In this document: one piece after another, positions 48,129 through 56,023 of the stretch
Numbering within the stretch: position 1 is the stretch's first letter
How the letters are laid out: each line of letters starts with the position of its first letter
NCBI RefSeq assembly: GCF_014650035.1
Contig: NZ_BMUE01000020.1
Span: 45,929-109,928, forward strand
Reading direction: 5' to 3'
From: Streptomyces lucensis JCM 4490
GTDB taxonomy: Bacteria > Actinomycetota > Actinomycetes > Streptomycetales > Streptomycetaceae
Length of the DNA: 64,000 bases
The notes under the pieces: generated by a model
Databases searched by the model: none
The model's input: the letters and a program-made list of their open reading frames with translations, nothing else
Told to the model about the DNA's origin: nothing
Position numbers and translations under genes: made by a program

Positions 48129-48616
48129 ACGCCCTAACCGTCACCCTGCGCACCCTGCACCACGGCGAACGCCACCTGGAGAAGGCGCTGCTGGCCGTCG
48201 CCGAGCGGCACCGCACGGAGCACGAGGTCCACCATGTGGCCACGGACCTGGCCGGCTGGTCGCACGAGCACTGTGCCCGCCTCGCCGACACCGGTCACCA
48301 CTACGGCCTCGACCTGTCGGGGCCGCCCGCCGATCCGTCTCCGGGCGCCCTCGCCGGCCTGCGCGCCAAGGCCGCGGAGGCCGTCGGCCGCCGTCCGGAG
48401 CCCGGCCTGGCCCTGCTGCACGACCTGCTCGACCTCCATCTGGCCGCCACCCGCAACTCCGTCCACTGGGAGATGCTCGCGCAGGCCGGGCAGGCGGCCC
48501 GCGACCCCCGGCTGCTCGCGCTCACGACCGCCTGCCACCCGCGGACACTGCGCCAGGCCCGCTGGACCAACACCGTGATCAAGCAGCTCTCGCCCCAGGT
48601 GCTGACCAGCGTCTGA
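48125..48616 (+). CDS. Small helical partner of the molybdopterin oxidoreductase, uncharacterised
   Basis: 163 residues, start overlapping the oxidoreductase stop (ATGA), so the two are coupled. The sequence is His-rich and helical: LRTLHHGERHLEKALLAVAERHRTEHEVHHVATDLAGWSHEHCARLADTGHHYG, then LLHDLLDLHLAATRNSVHWEMLAQAGQAARDPRLLALTTACHP. Repeated Glu/His at helical spacing looks like a ferritin-like or hemerythrin-like four-helix bundle that could bind metal or haem. No exact family was recognised. It could replace the missing Fe-S electron path of the oxidoreductase; this is inference. Confidence 0.75.
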   Translation: MNALTVTLRTLHHGERHLEKALLAVAERHRTEHEVHHVATDLAGWSHEHCARLADTGHHYGLDLSGPPADPSPGALAGLRAKAAEAVGRRPEPGLALLHDLLDLHLAATRNSVHWEMLAQAGQAARDPRLLALTTACHPRTLRQARWTNTVIKQLSPQVLTSV

Positions 48617-48620
48617 GCGC

Positions 48621-49034
48621 TCAGCCCGCCGCGTTGTCGACGCGCAAGCGCACCTGTTCCTCCAGGCGCCGCAGGCTGCCGTCGAGGGCGTCGTACACCG
48701 CCTGCTCGCCCGGGTCGTGACCGGCCTCGAAGAAGGACAGGTGCACGGTGACCTCGCTGGCGCCGCTGCCGATGCCGGCCACCTGGAGCCAGCCGGTGTA
48801 GCTGTTCTGCCCCCGGGTGCCCCACTCCAGGCGCATCTGGTCCGGCTCGGACCGCAGCAGTGCGGGCATGTCCTGGCCCGAGCGCTCCTCGTGCACGGTG
48901 ACGGCGGGCGGGTCCTGCACGTCCACGTGCACGGCGTCCGGTAGCCAGGCGTCCAGCTGGCCGACGTTCGCCGCCTGGTCGAAGACGTGCTCGGGCTGTG
49001 CGGGCATGGTGCGGGAACGTTCGTACTCGGACAT
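48621..49034 (-). CDS. SRPBCC (START-like) family protein
   Basis: 137 residues starting MSEYERSRTMPAQPEHVFDQAANVGQLDAWLP, the usual opening of polyketide cyclase/Bet v1-like SRPBCC proteins. The barrel pattern continues (MRLEWGTRGQNSYTGWLQVAGIGSGASEVTVHLSFFE), with a C-terminal helix SLRRLEEQVRLRV. Ligand unknown. A GTG at 49043 would add three residues. It is convergent with the molybdoenzyme partner gene, ending 4 bp from it. Confidence 0.78.
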   Translation of the reverse strand: MSEYERSRTMPAQPEHVFDQAANVGQLDAWLPDAVHVDVQDPPAVTVHEERSGQDMPALLRSEPDQMRLEWGTRGQNSYTGWLQVAGIGSGASEVTVHLSFFEAGHDPGEQAVYDALDGSLRRLEEQVRLRVDNAAG

Positions 49035-49113
49035 GGGTGCCACCGCCCCTCCGGTCGGGATCCGTACCCCGACCGCGTGCCCCTTCGGCGGCGGCCGAAA
49101 AGCGGGTCCGGTG

Positions 49114-49344
49114 TCACAGGCCGAGGGCGATGGCGACGCGGGTCAGCTCGGCGGTGTTGCTGATGTTGAACTTGGCCCGGATGCGGCGCAGGTAGGCGTC
49201 CACCGTGTGGGTGGAGAGTCCCATGTGGCGGGCCGTCTGCAGGTAGGTGCGACCGGCGGCGATGTGCCGGAGCGTCTCCTGCTCGCGCGGAGCCAGCGCG
49301 GGGGCGGCGGCTTCGGTGTGCTGAAGGGCGGGAGTGGCGCTCAT
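49114..49344 (-). CDS. Stand-alone LuxR-type helix-turn-helix protein
   Basis: 76 residues consisting almost only of a GerE/LuxR HTH: LAPREQETLRHIAAGRTYLQTARHMGLSTHTVDAYLRRIRAKFNISNTAELTRVAIALGL. There is no receiver or sensor domain. Such short orphan regulators are frequent in Streptomyces. GGAGG precedes the ATG. It could regulate neighbouring redox/dormancy genes; targets are unknown. Confidence 0.85.
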   Translation of the reverse strand: MSATPALQHTEAAAPALAPREQETLRHIAAGRTYLQTARHMGLSTHTVDAYLRRIRAKFNISNTAELTRVAIALGL

Positions 49345-49487
49345 GGGGGTTCCTCCGGCGGACGGCTCGGGGGTGCCGCGCTGGGCGACGGGGGCGAGGT
49401 GTCTGACCGATTAGGGCGATTTGCCCTTGTTTCAATAGGTTGCTCGCCCGACGTCATCGGTGTGTCCGCCGACTGTCACAGGCACGT

Positions 49488-49530
49488 CACAGGGGCGGAG
49501 GAACGTTTGAACCGTTCCTCCGCCCCTGTG
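49488..49530 (-). terminator. Strong hairpin terminator of the serine hydrolase gene
   Basis: CACAGGGGCGGAGGAACG (49488-49505) pairs exactly with CGTTCCTCCGCCCCTGTG (49513-49530), an 18-bp stem with a 7-nt loop, 19 bp beyond the minus-strand stop. Confidence 0.9.
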
Positions 49531-49549
49531 CCGTGCCGCCGGTCCGCCG

Positions 49550-50365
49550 TTACGTCATGGCCTCCCGCGCCGTCCGCTCCACCAGCGAGATCCCGTCGCT
49601 CATGGACGCGCTGCCGTTCGACAGCACCGCGACGAGGTACCGGTGCCCCTTCACGGTCACCTGCCCGACGCTGTTGACGTCCCACAGTCCGGTGGTATCG
49701 CGCTGCAGCCAGCCGTTCTTCAGTGCCTGCCGGGCGCCCGGGCCGGAGACCGCCGTGACCCCCCAGGCCTGTTCGGGGGCGACCCGGCTCATCAGGGTGC
49801 GCACGTAGGCCCGGGACTTCGCGCCGAGCGCGCCGGCGCCCGGACTCCTCTTCGCGCCGGTGCCGAACACGGCGCGCAGCAGTCGTATCTGGTCGCTCGC
49901 GGTCGTCCGCGTCAGCCCCCACTTGGCGCCGGGCCCGCCGCTGGTCGACGTCAGGCCCAGCCGCTTGTTCGCCGCGGCCAGGCCCGGGGCCTCGCCGATC
50001 TCCCGCCACAGGGCGTTGGCCGCCGCGTTGTCGCTGCGCCGGATCATCGGCTCCGCGCGCCCGCGCTCCTGAGAGGTGAGCTGCCGTCCCTCGTCCTGCG
50101 CCTTGAGCAGCAGCGCCGCCAGGATGTCGACCTTGACGATGCTGGCGGTGTCGTACGCCCGGTCCGCGCCGTGGATCACCGGGGCGCCGTCGCCGCCGTC
50201 CAGGTCGAGCACGGCCGCCGTGGCGTGCGCCTTCTTCTGCTGACCGGTGGCGGTGGCGGCGGCCGCCGGTGCCGGGGCCAGCGTGCCGACGGACGCGAGG
50301 GCCGCCGCCGACGTGAGGAGGGCGCCTGCCGTGAGGCGTGCTGCGGGGGAGTGGTGGGACGACAT
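49550..50365 (-). CDS. Secreted class A beta-lactamase-like serine hydrolase
   Basis: 271 residues. The signal peptide LTAGALLTSAAALASVGTLAPAPAAAATA is followed by a penicillin-recognising fold. The SxxK motif is in TASIVKVDILAALL, SDN in MIRRSDNAAANALW and KxG in ALKNGWLQRD. The short length and the order of motifs fit the class A fold. Neither a resistance role nor a D-Ala-D-Ala hydrolase role can be decided. It has a strong terminator. An imperfect GGGCC-type repeat lies 32 bp upstream of the start. Confidence 0.85.
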   Translation of the reverse strand: MSSHHSPAARLTAGALLTSAAALASVGTLAPAPAAAATATGQQKKAHATAAVLDLDGGDGAPVIHGADRAYDTASIVKVDILAALLLKAQDEGRQLTSQERGRAEPMIRRSDNAAANALWREIGEAPGLAAANKRLGLTSTSGGPGAKWGLTRTTASDQIRLLRAVFGTGAKRSPGAGALGAKSRAYVRTLMSRVAPEQAWGVTAVSGPGARQALKNGWLQRDTTGLWDVNSVGQVTVKGHRYLVAVLSNGSASMSDGISLVERTAREAMT

Positions 50366-50462
50366 GGGTCACGAACGTAGACAAAAGGCCGCACCCGGGC
50401 CGTGGTGCCCATCACTTCTGCCCCGATTCCAGAGGGATTGTGAGAAGAGCCACCGCCCGGCC

Positions 50463-51116
50463 TCACCCCGCGGCCGGTCGCGCGAGGTCGAACCGCACGT
50501 CCACCACGCCCTCGACGGCCCGCACCAGACGGGCGGCCACGGGGACCAGCGCCGTGTCGCGGACCCGTCCCGTGAGCGTGGCGACACCGTCGTGCACCTC
50601 CACCCGGACGGCCGAGGACGGCGGAGGGAACAGGTACGCCACGATCTCGCGCCGGACCTCCTCGGCGATGTCCTCGTCCCCGCGCAGGAAGACCTTGAGC
50701 AGGTCGACGCGGCTGACGACGCCCTCCAGCATGCCGACGGCGTCGACCACGGGCAGTCGCTTGACCCCCGTCCGCGCCATGGTGCGAGCGGCCTCGGCCA
50801 GGGTCGTGTCCGCCCGGACCGTCACCGCCGGCGAGGACATCAGGTCCCCGGCCGTGATCCCCTCGGCCTTCGCCAGGTCGGCCGGGCGGCGCTGCCGCCG
50901 GTACTCCTCCGCGGGCTCGTCCCGCAGCTCCTCCTTGGGCAGCAGGTCGGCCTCGGACACCACCCCGACCACCCGGCCCTCGCCCTCGATCACCGGCAGG
51001 GCGCTGACCTGCCAGTCCTGCATCAGCCGCACGATCTCCTTGAAGGGAGCCCGCCGCCCTACGGCGGCGACCGTGTGGGTCATCACATCGCTGACGATGT
51101 GCGGTGTGCCGTACAT
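50463..51116 (-). CDS. CBS-CBS-BON protein (copy 1)
   Basis: 217 residues starting MYGTPHIVSDVMTHTVAAVGRRAPFKEIVRLMQDWQVSALPV. Two CBS motifs occupy residues about 8-65 and 90-150 (second: DLMSSPAVTVRADTTLAEAARTM). The BON domain follows (VRVEVHDGVATLTGRVRDTALVPVAARLVRAVEGVVDV). CBS pairs bind adenosyl ligands; BON is thought to bind membranes or phospholipid. CBS proteins of this kind (e.g. Hrp1) belong to the mycobacterial hypoxia regulon. It is divergent from the universal stress protein gene. Closely related copies are at 56024 and 57459. Confidence 0.88.
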   Translation of the reverse strand: MYGTPHIVSDVMTHTVAAVGRRAPFKEIVRLMQDWQVSALPVIEGEGRVVGVVSEADLLPKEELRDEPAEEYRRQRRPADLAKAEGITAGDLMSSPAVTVRADTTLAEAARTMARTGVKRLPVVDAVGMLEGVVSRVDLLKVFLRGDEDIAEEVRREIVAYLFPPPSSAVRVEVHDGVATLTGRVRDTALVPVAARLVRAVEGVVDVRFDLARPAAG

Positions 51117-51189
51117 GGTGACACTCCGTCCGTGCCGGGGACCGGTCCTGCCGCGACCAGCATGCGCGGGCACGCGAAGCGCGGCACAG

Positions 51190-51225
51190 TGGCCGCATGG
51201 CCCTGCGGGGCGGGCCGTTCGGCCT
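51190..51225. promoter_or_regulatory. Paired DosR-like inverted repeats between CBS-BON 1 and usp
   Basis: TGGCCGCATGGCCC (51190-51203) and GGGCCGTTCGGCCT (51212-51225), each within one mismatch of GGGCC-N4-GGCCC, have starts 22 bp apart. They lie 74-109 bp from the minus-strand CBS start and 51-86 bp before the usp start, suitable for a divergent promoter operator. Confidence 0.55.
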
Positions 51226-51275
51226 CGCCGCGCCCCCCACGCCGGCACCAGGTCGTCCTGCGGGAGGTGGAGAGG

Positions 51276-52154
51276 ATGTCCGCAGCGGTGCGGGAACTTC
51301 CGATCGTCGTGGGCGTCGACGGCTCCGAGCCGAGCCTGCGCGCCGTGGACTGGGCCGCGGAGGAGGCCGTCCTGCGCGGGGCACCGCTCCGCCTGGTGTA
51401 CGCCTCGCTCTGGGAACGCTACGAAGGCGCCCTGCTCGCGCAGGAACTCGGCAGACCGGCCGAGGAGGTGATGGCCAGGGACGTCGTGGGCGTCGCCGAG
51501 CAGCGGGTGCGCACCGGCCGGCCGGGCGTGCCGGTCACCACCGACGTGCTCCCCGAGGAGCCCGAAAGCGGGCTGGTGCGCGAGAGCCGCACCGCCCTCG
51601 CCGTGGTGCTGGGCGTCCGGGGCCGCGGCGGCGTCGCCGAGGCGCTCCTCGGTTCCGTCGGCGTGACGGTCGCCGGACACGCGCACTGCCCGGTGATCGT
51701 GGTGCGGGGCGGCCCGGAGCCGGCCGGCGCCCGGGGCCGCGTCGTCCTCGGCGTCCCGGGCAGACCGGCGGGCTCGGCCGCCGTCCGGTTCGCGATCCGG
51801 GAGGCCGCGCTGCGCGAGGTGCCCCTGGAGGCCCTACGGGCCTGGCGGCGCCCCGGGCACGCCCTCTCCGGGCACCCGCACGAACAGGACGCCGCCGAGC
51901 TGGTGGAACAGGCGCTGGCGGACGCCCCGGAGGGCATGGAACTGCGCCGGAGCCGCGTCGAGGGCAACGCCCGCGACGCGCTGCTCGCGGCCTCCCGCGA
52001 CGCCGGACTGCTCGTCGTCGGCGTCAGCCGACGGCATGGCCGCCTCGGCCCGCAACTGGGCCGCGTGCCCCACGGCGTCCTGCACCACGCGCACTGCCCC
52101 GTGGCCGTCGTACCCGAACCGCCCGGCCCCGCCGCGCACCCGGAACCCGCCTGA
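51276..52154 (+). CDS. Tandem universal stress protein (two UspA domains)
   Basis: 292 residues. The first UspA domain starts VVGVDGSEPSLRAVDWAAEEAVLRGAPLRLVYA and its end shows the ATP-loop pattern GVRGRGGVAEALLGSVGVTVAGHAHCPVIVV. The second, from about residue 155 (RVVLGVPGRPAGSAAVRFAIREAAL), ends VGVSRRHGRLGPQLGRVPHGVLHHAHCPVAVV. Tandem Usps of this size are typical of DosR/OsdR regulons in hypoxia and dormancy. The ATG has GGGAGG upstream. Confidence 0.92.
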   Translation: MSAAVRELPIVVGVDGSEPSLRAVDWAAEEAVLRGAPLRLVYASLWERYEGALLAQELGRPAEEVMARDVVGVAEQRVRTGRPGVPVTTDVLPEEPESGLVRESRTALAVVLGVRGRGGVAEALLGSVGVTVAGHAHCPVIVVRGGPEPAGARGRVVLGVPGRPAGSAAVRFAIREAALREVPLEALRAWRRPGHALSGHPHEQDAAELVEQALADAPEGMELRRSRVEGNARDALLAASRDAGLLVVGVSRRHGRLGPQLGRVPHGVLHHAHCPVAVVPEPPGPAAHPEPA

Positions 52155-52177
52155 GGCCGGCCCCCGCCGGCCCGCCC

Positions 52178-52555
52178 TCACCGGCAGGCGGCCGGCAGCT
52201 GCCGGTGCACCTCGAACACGCCCGACAGCCCCGTCACCCGCAGCATCCGCAGGAAGCACGGGCTGTCCGCGACGAGCCGCAGTCTGCCCCGCCGGGCCAG
52301 CGTCCGGTTGCGGGCCCGGCACAGGACCCCCAGCCCGGCGCAGTCGATGAAGTCGACCGGACGGAGGTCCAGCACCAGGTCGGGGCTCGGACACGCGGTG
52401 AGCGCGTCGAGCCGCTCCGCCAGGGCGGGCACCGTCAGCAGGTCGATGTCCCCCCGCAACGGCAGGACCGTGGCCCCGCCGGGCGCCCGGCGGGCCTCGG
52501 CCGCACCGTGACCGGTCTGCTCCGCGGCGCCGCGCCGCACGTGGTTCTCGGGCAT
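52178..52555 (-). CDS. STAS-domain anti-sigma factor antagonist
   Basis: 125 residues. The STAS fold shows ATVLPLRGDIDLLTVPALAERLDALTACPSPDLVLDLRPVDFIDCAGLGVLCRARNRT. The phosphoacceptor Ser seen in SpoIIAA-like proteins (DSSG) is replaced by Cys in FIDCAGLG, so this copy may not be regulated by phosphorylation. It is convergent with usp and divergent from the alcohol dehydrogenase gene, with GGGCC-type repeats between. Confidence 0.82.
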   Translation of the reverse strand: MPENHVRRGAAEQTGHGAAEARRAPGGATVLPLRGDIDLLTVPALAERLDALTACPSPDLVLDLRPVDFIDCAGLGVLCRARNRTLARRGRLRLVADSPCFLRMLRVTGLSGVFEVHRQLPAACR

Positions 52556-52591
52556 GGGACAAGCCAAACCCGACCGCCGGGCTGCCGGGTA

Positions 52592-52605
52592 GGGCCAGTC
52601 GGCCC
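52592..52605. promoter_or_regulatory. DosR-like inverted repeat (STAS/adh intergenic, left)
   Basis: GGGCCAGTCGGCCC, an exact GGGCC-N4-GGCCC match, 37 bp upstream of the STAS gene start, in the divergent gap shared with the alcohol dehydrogenase gene. Confidence 0.55.
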
Positions 52606-52660
52606 TCTTCACGGGTGTTTCCGGGACCGGCCTCGGCGCACGGCCCCCCTCCGCGCGCCG

Positions 52661-52674
52661 GGGCCCGACGGCCC
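52661..52674. promoter_or_regulatory. DosR-like inverted repeat (STAS/adh intergenic, right)
   Basis: GGGCCCGACGGCCC, an exact GGGCC-N4-GGCCC match, ending about 109 bp upstream of the alcohol dehydrogenase start. Confidence 0.5.
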
Positions 52675-52782
52675 GAGCGGAACCGCCCGGCACGGGGGAA
52701 GCTGGACTCGTGGGGCCGGCACCGGCACCGCGCCGGAACCCGCGCCCCCGTGGTACCGCCACCGACGAGGGTGAGGAGCGCC

Positions 52783-53853
52783 ATGAAAGGCTTCGTCTTC
52801 CACGGTCCCGGACAGGCCGCCTGGCAGGACGTCCCGGACCCGGCGGTCAAGGAACCGACCGACGCCATCGTGAAGGTCGGCGCGGTGACCATCTGCGGGA
52901 CCGACCTGCACATCCTCAAGGGCGACGTGCCCGAGGTGCGCCCCGGCACGGTGCTCGGCCACGAGGCGGTCGGCGAGATCGTCGAGGTCGGCAGCGACGT
53001 GCGGACCGTACGGCCCGGCGACCGGGTGCTGATCTCCTGCATCACCTCGTGCGGCCGCTGCCGCTTCTGCCGGGACGGCAGCTACGGCCAGTGCCGCGGC
53101 GGCGGAGGCTGGATCCTCGGCCACCGGATCGACGGCACGCAGGCCGAGTACGTCCGCGTGCCCTGCGCCGACCTCTCCGTGCACGCGCTGCCCGCCGCCC
53201 TGCGCAGCGAGGACGCCGTCCTGCTCGCCGACATCTTCCCCACCGCGTACGAGGTCGGCGTCCTCAACGGCCACGTACGCCCCGGGGACACCGTCGCCAT
53301 CGTCGGCGCCGGGCCCATCGGGCTGGCCGCGATCGTCACGGCCCGCCTGTTCGCGCCCGAGCGGATCATCGCCGTCGACCTGGTACCGGCCCGGCTGGAG
53401 GCGGCGCGGCGGCTCGGCGCCGACGCGGTGGCCGACGTGCGCGAGGCTCCCGGTCAGTTGGTGTCCGATCTGACCGACGAGCTCGGCGCGGACGTGGCCA
53501 TCGAGGCCGTCGGCGTCCCGGAGAGCTTCGAGCTGTGCACCCGCGTGGTGCGGCCCGGCGGACACGTGGCGAACGTGGGCGTCCACGGCCGGCCGGCCAC
53601 CCTGCACCTCGAAGAGCTGTGGATCAGGAACGTGACCATCACGACGGGCCTGGTCGACACCTACTCCACCCCGACCCTGCTGCGGATGGCGGCGGCAGGC
53701 CGGCTGCCGACCGGGCTGCTGGTCACCCACACGTTCCCGCTGCAGCAGATGGAGGAGGCCTACGAGGTCTTCTCCCGGGCCGGTGAGACCGGGGCGCTGA
53801 AGGTGGTCCTCGGCGGGGAACAGCACGCGGAACTGGCCGTCCCCGCGGCCTGA
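52783..53853 (+). CDS. Zinc-dependent medium-chain alcohol dehydrogenase
   Basis: 356-residue MDR enzyme. Catalytic Zn ligands are in VTICGTDLHIL (Cys) and LGHEAVGEIVEVG (His/Glu). The structural zinc site CGRCRFCRDGSYGQC is complete. Rossmann motif VAIVGAGPIGLAAIVTARL indicates NAD(H). The pattern MKGFVFHGPGQAAWQDVPDP matches threonine/butanediol-type ADHs placed in actinobacterial hypoxia clusters. It could re-oxidise NADH fermentatively when O2 is low; the substrate is unknown. GGTGAGGAG precedes the ATG. Confidence 0.92.
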   Translation: MKGFVFHGPGQAAWQDVPDPAVKEPTDAIVKVGAVTICGTDLHILKGDVPEVRPGTVLGHEAVGEIVEVGSDVRTVRPGDRVLISCITSCGRCRFCRDGSYGQCRGGGGWILGHRIDGTQAEYVRVPCADLSVHALPAALRSEDAVLLADIFPTAYEVGVLNGHVRPGDTVAIVGAGPIGLAAIVTARLFAPERIIAVDLVPARLEAARRLGADAVADVREAPGQLVSDLTDELGADVAIEAVGVPESFELCTRVVRPGGHVANVGVHGRPATLHLEELWIRNVTITTGLVDTYSTPTLLRMAAAGRLPTGLLVTHTFPLQQMEEAYEVFSRAGETGALKVVLGGEQHAELAVPAA

Positions 53854-53953
53854 CCGATCATGGCGTGAACACTCCTCGTGGGGCGGAGCGGCACCACGGG
53901 GGATCGGTGCCGCTCCTGGTTCCACTCTCGCCCCGGCCCCCTCCCCCGCACCA

Positions 53954-53988
53954 GTGCCGTCCGGTCCCGCGGCGGGGCCGGTGGTCCC
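53954..53988. promoter_or_regulatory. Paired DosR-like repeats upstream of the sensor kinase gene
   Basis: GGGCCGGTGGTCCC (53975-53988) fits the looser GGGNC-N4-GNCCC pattern. A weaker copy GTGCCGTCCGGTCC begins 21 bp upstream (53954). They lie about 200-230 bp before the kinase start, so the promoter would need a long leader. Confidence 0.4.
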
Positions 53989-54185
53989 TGCCCGGAGCAC
54001 CGGGCGCGGTTCCCCCGGCGCCGCCCGCCCGTGCGCCGCGCGGGACGGTTACCGTGGTGGACCAGCGACGCGCCTGGGGCCTTCCGTCCGGATCAGGCCG
54101 GAACCAGCGCGCGGTGCCGGGGAGTGCCGGGGGCCCGCGATCCCGTCGTGATCCGGACATGCGGCCCCGGGGGACTGGAGGAACG

Positions 54186-55904
54186 GTGACGAGCCCCGAG
54201 GCGCCCCGCGTACGGCTGCCGCAGCTGAAGCTCGACGAGCTGCTGGAGGAGCTGCAGGCCCGGATCGACGCGGCCCGCGGCACCCGGGACCGGGTGCACA
54301 GCCTGCTGGAGGCGGTGCTCTCCGTCGGCCGTGAACTGGACCTGGAACAGGCCCTGCACTCCGTCGTCGAGGCGGCGGCGACCCTGGTGGACGCCGAGTA
54401 CGGTGCCCTCGGCGTCATCGGACCGGACGGCCGGACCCTCTCCGCCTTCCACACCGTCGGCGTGAGCGAGGAGGAGATCAGGCGGATCGGCCCCTTCCCG
54501 CAGGGGCACGGCATCCTCGGCGAGCTGATCCGGCGTCCGCGGCCGCTGCGGCTGGCGAAGCTCTCCCGGCACACCGCCTCGTACGGCTTCCCGCCGGGCC
54601 ATCCGCCGATGAACAGCTTCCTCGGCGTCCCGATCCGGGTCCGCGACGAGGTCTTCGGCAACCTGTACCTGACCGAGAAACGCGGCGGTGCGGAGTTCGA
54701 CGAGGAGGACGAATCGGTCCTCTCGACGCTGGCCGTCGCCGCCGGTGTCGCCATCGACAACGCCCGGCTGTACGAGGAGTCCCGGCAGCGCGAGCGCTGG
54801 CTGCTGGCGAACGCCGAGATCGGCCACAGCCTGATGTCCGGCAGCGCGCGCTCGGAGGCCCTGGACCTCATCGCGGAGCGGGCCCGCGAGATCACGGGCT
54901 CGGCGCTCGCCGCGGTCGCCGTGCCCCTGCGGGACACCGGCCGCCTCTCCGTGGAGATCGCCGTTGGGGCCGAGGCCAAGGCGCACCGCGGACTCGTCCT
55001 CCCGCTCGGCGAGAGCCTGATGGGACTGGCCTTCTCCGCCGCCGCCCCGGTCACCAGCGACGACGTCGACCACGACGAACGGATCTCCGCCGAGCCCCCG
55101 CGCTTCCGCGGCCTTGGCCCCGCCGTGGCCGTTCCCATCGGGACCGGTGAGGCCGGGGCGCGGGGCGTGGTCCTGCTGGCCCGTGAGAGCGGGCGGCCGG
55201 TGTTCTCCGGTCAGGAGAGCGAGATGCTGCGGGGGTTCGCCGCCCAGGCCGCGATCGCGATGGAGCTGGCGGAACGGCGGCAGGACGCCCAGCAGATCGC
55301 GCTGCTGGAGGACCGCGACCGGATCGCCCGGGACCTGCACGACCTCGCCATCCAGCGGCTGTTCGCCACCGGGATGACCCTGCAGAGCGCGGGCCGCTTC
55401 ATCGAGCACGAGGAGGCCCGCGCACGGGTGCTGCGGGCCGTCGACGACCTCGACGAGACCATCAGGATCATCAGGTCGACGATCTTCGGGCTGCGGACGC
55501 ACCCGGGCACCGCCGAGAGCGGCCTGCGGGCCAGGCTCGTCCGCGTGGCCGGCGACAGCGCCCGGGTGCTCGGCCACCCGCCGAGCGTGCGGATGGAGGG
55601 ACTCGTCGACACCGAGGTGCCGCGCGAGATCGCCGACCACGTGGTGGCCGTGCTCTCGGAGGCCCTCTCGAACGTGGTCCGGCACGCCCACGCGGACCGG
55701 ACCGAGGTGCTGCTCACCACCGACGGCCACGAGGTGTGCCTCAGGGTCGGCGACGACGGCGTCGGCATTCCTCCGGAGGGCCGGCGCAGCGGCCTGCGCA
55801 ACATGGCGCGGCGGGCGGAACAGCTCGGCGGACGGCTCCGGGTGACCAGCGGCGAGACCGGCGGCACCACGCTGGAGTGGCGCGTCCCGCTGCCGAAGAC
55901 GTAG
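54186..55904 (+). CDS. GAF-GAF sensor histidine kinase, DevS/DosS/OsdK-like
   Basis: 572 residues. Order: N-terminal helix (LDELLEELQARIDAARGTRDRVHSLLEAVLSVGREL), GAF-A (about 50-195), GAF-B (about 215-360), HisKA_3 with RDRIARDLHDLAIQRLF (His385), and a HATPase with DDGVGIPPEGRRSGLRNMARRAEQLGG. The overall sequence resembles mycobacterial DevS and streptomycete OsdK. GAF-A contains GFPPGHPPMNSFLGVP, the region that holds the proximal haem His in DevS; a His is present, but haem binding cannot be confirmed. No response regulator gene is adjacent, so the partner must be elsewhere. GTG start with GGAGG. Confidence 0.9.
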   Translation: MTSPEAPRVRLPQLKLDELLEELQARIDAARGTRDRVHSLLEAVLSVGRELDLEQALHSVVEAAATLVDAEYGALGVIGPDGRTLSAFHTVGVSEEEIRRIGPFPQGHGILGELIRRPRPLRLAKLSRHTASYGFPPGHPPMNSFLGVPIRVRDEVFGNLYLTEKRGGAEFDEEDESVLSTLAVAAGVAIDNARLYEESRQRERWLLANAEIGHSLMSGSARSEALDLIAERAREITGSALAAVAVPLRDTGRLSVEIAVGAEAKAHRGLVLPLGESLMGLAFSAAAPVTSDDVDHDERISAEPPRFRGLGPAVAVPIGTGEAGARGVVLLARESGRPVFSGQESEMLRGFAAQAAIAMELAERRQDAQQIALLEDRDRIARDLHDLAIQRLFATGMTLQSAGRFIEHEEARARVLRAVDDLDETIRIIRSTIFGLRTHPGTAESGLRARLVRVAGDSARVLGHPPSVRMEGLVDTEVPREIADHVVAVLSEALSNVVRHAHADRTEVLLTTDGHEVCLRVGDDGVGIPPEGRRSGLRNMARRAEQLGGRLRVTSGETGGTTLEWRVPLPKT

Positions 55905-55939
55905 GGCGGCCGGCCGTGTGGCCGGTGGGCGGCCTGCCG

Positions 55940-55953
55940 GGTCCGTTCGGCCC
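55940..55953. promoter_or_regulatory. DosR-like inverted repeat upstream of CBS-BON 2
   Basis: GGTCCGTTCGGCCC, one mismatch to GGGCC-N4-GGCCC, 70 bp upstream of the CBS-BON copy 2 start. A weaker CGGCCGTGTGGCCG lies 29 bp further upstream (55911). Confidence 0.45.
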
Positions 55954-56023
55954 ATGGCGCGCACGCACCGCCGGCGGCAGGCTGGAAGTGTCGTACCGAC
56001 GGCACCGATCCCGGGAGGACGCC

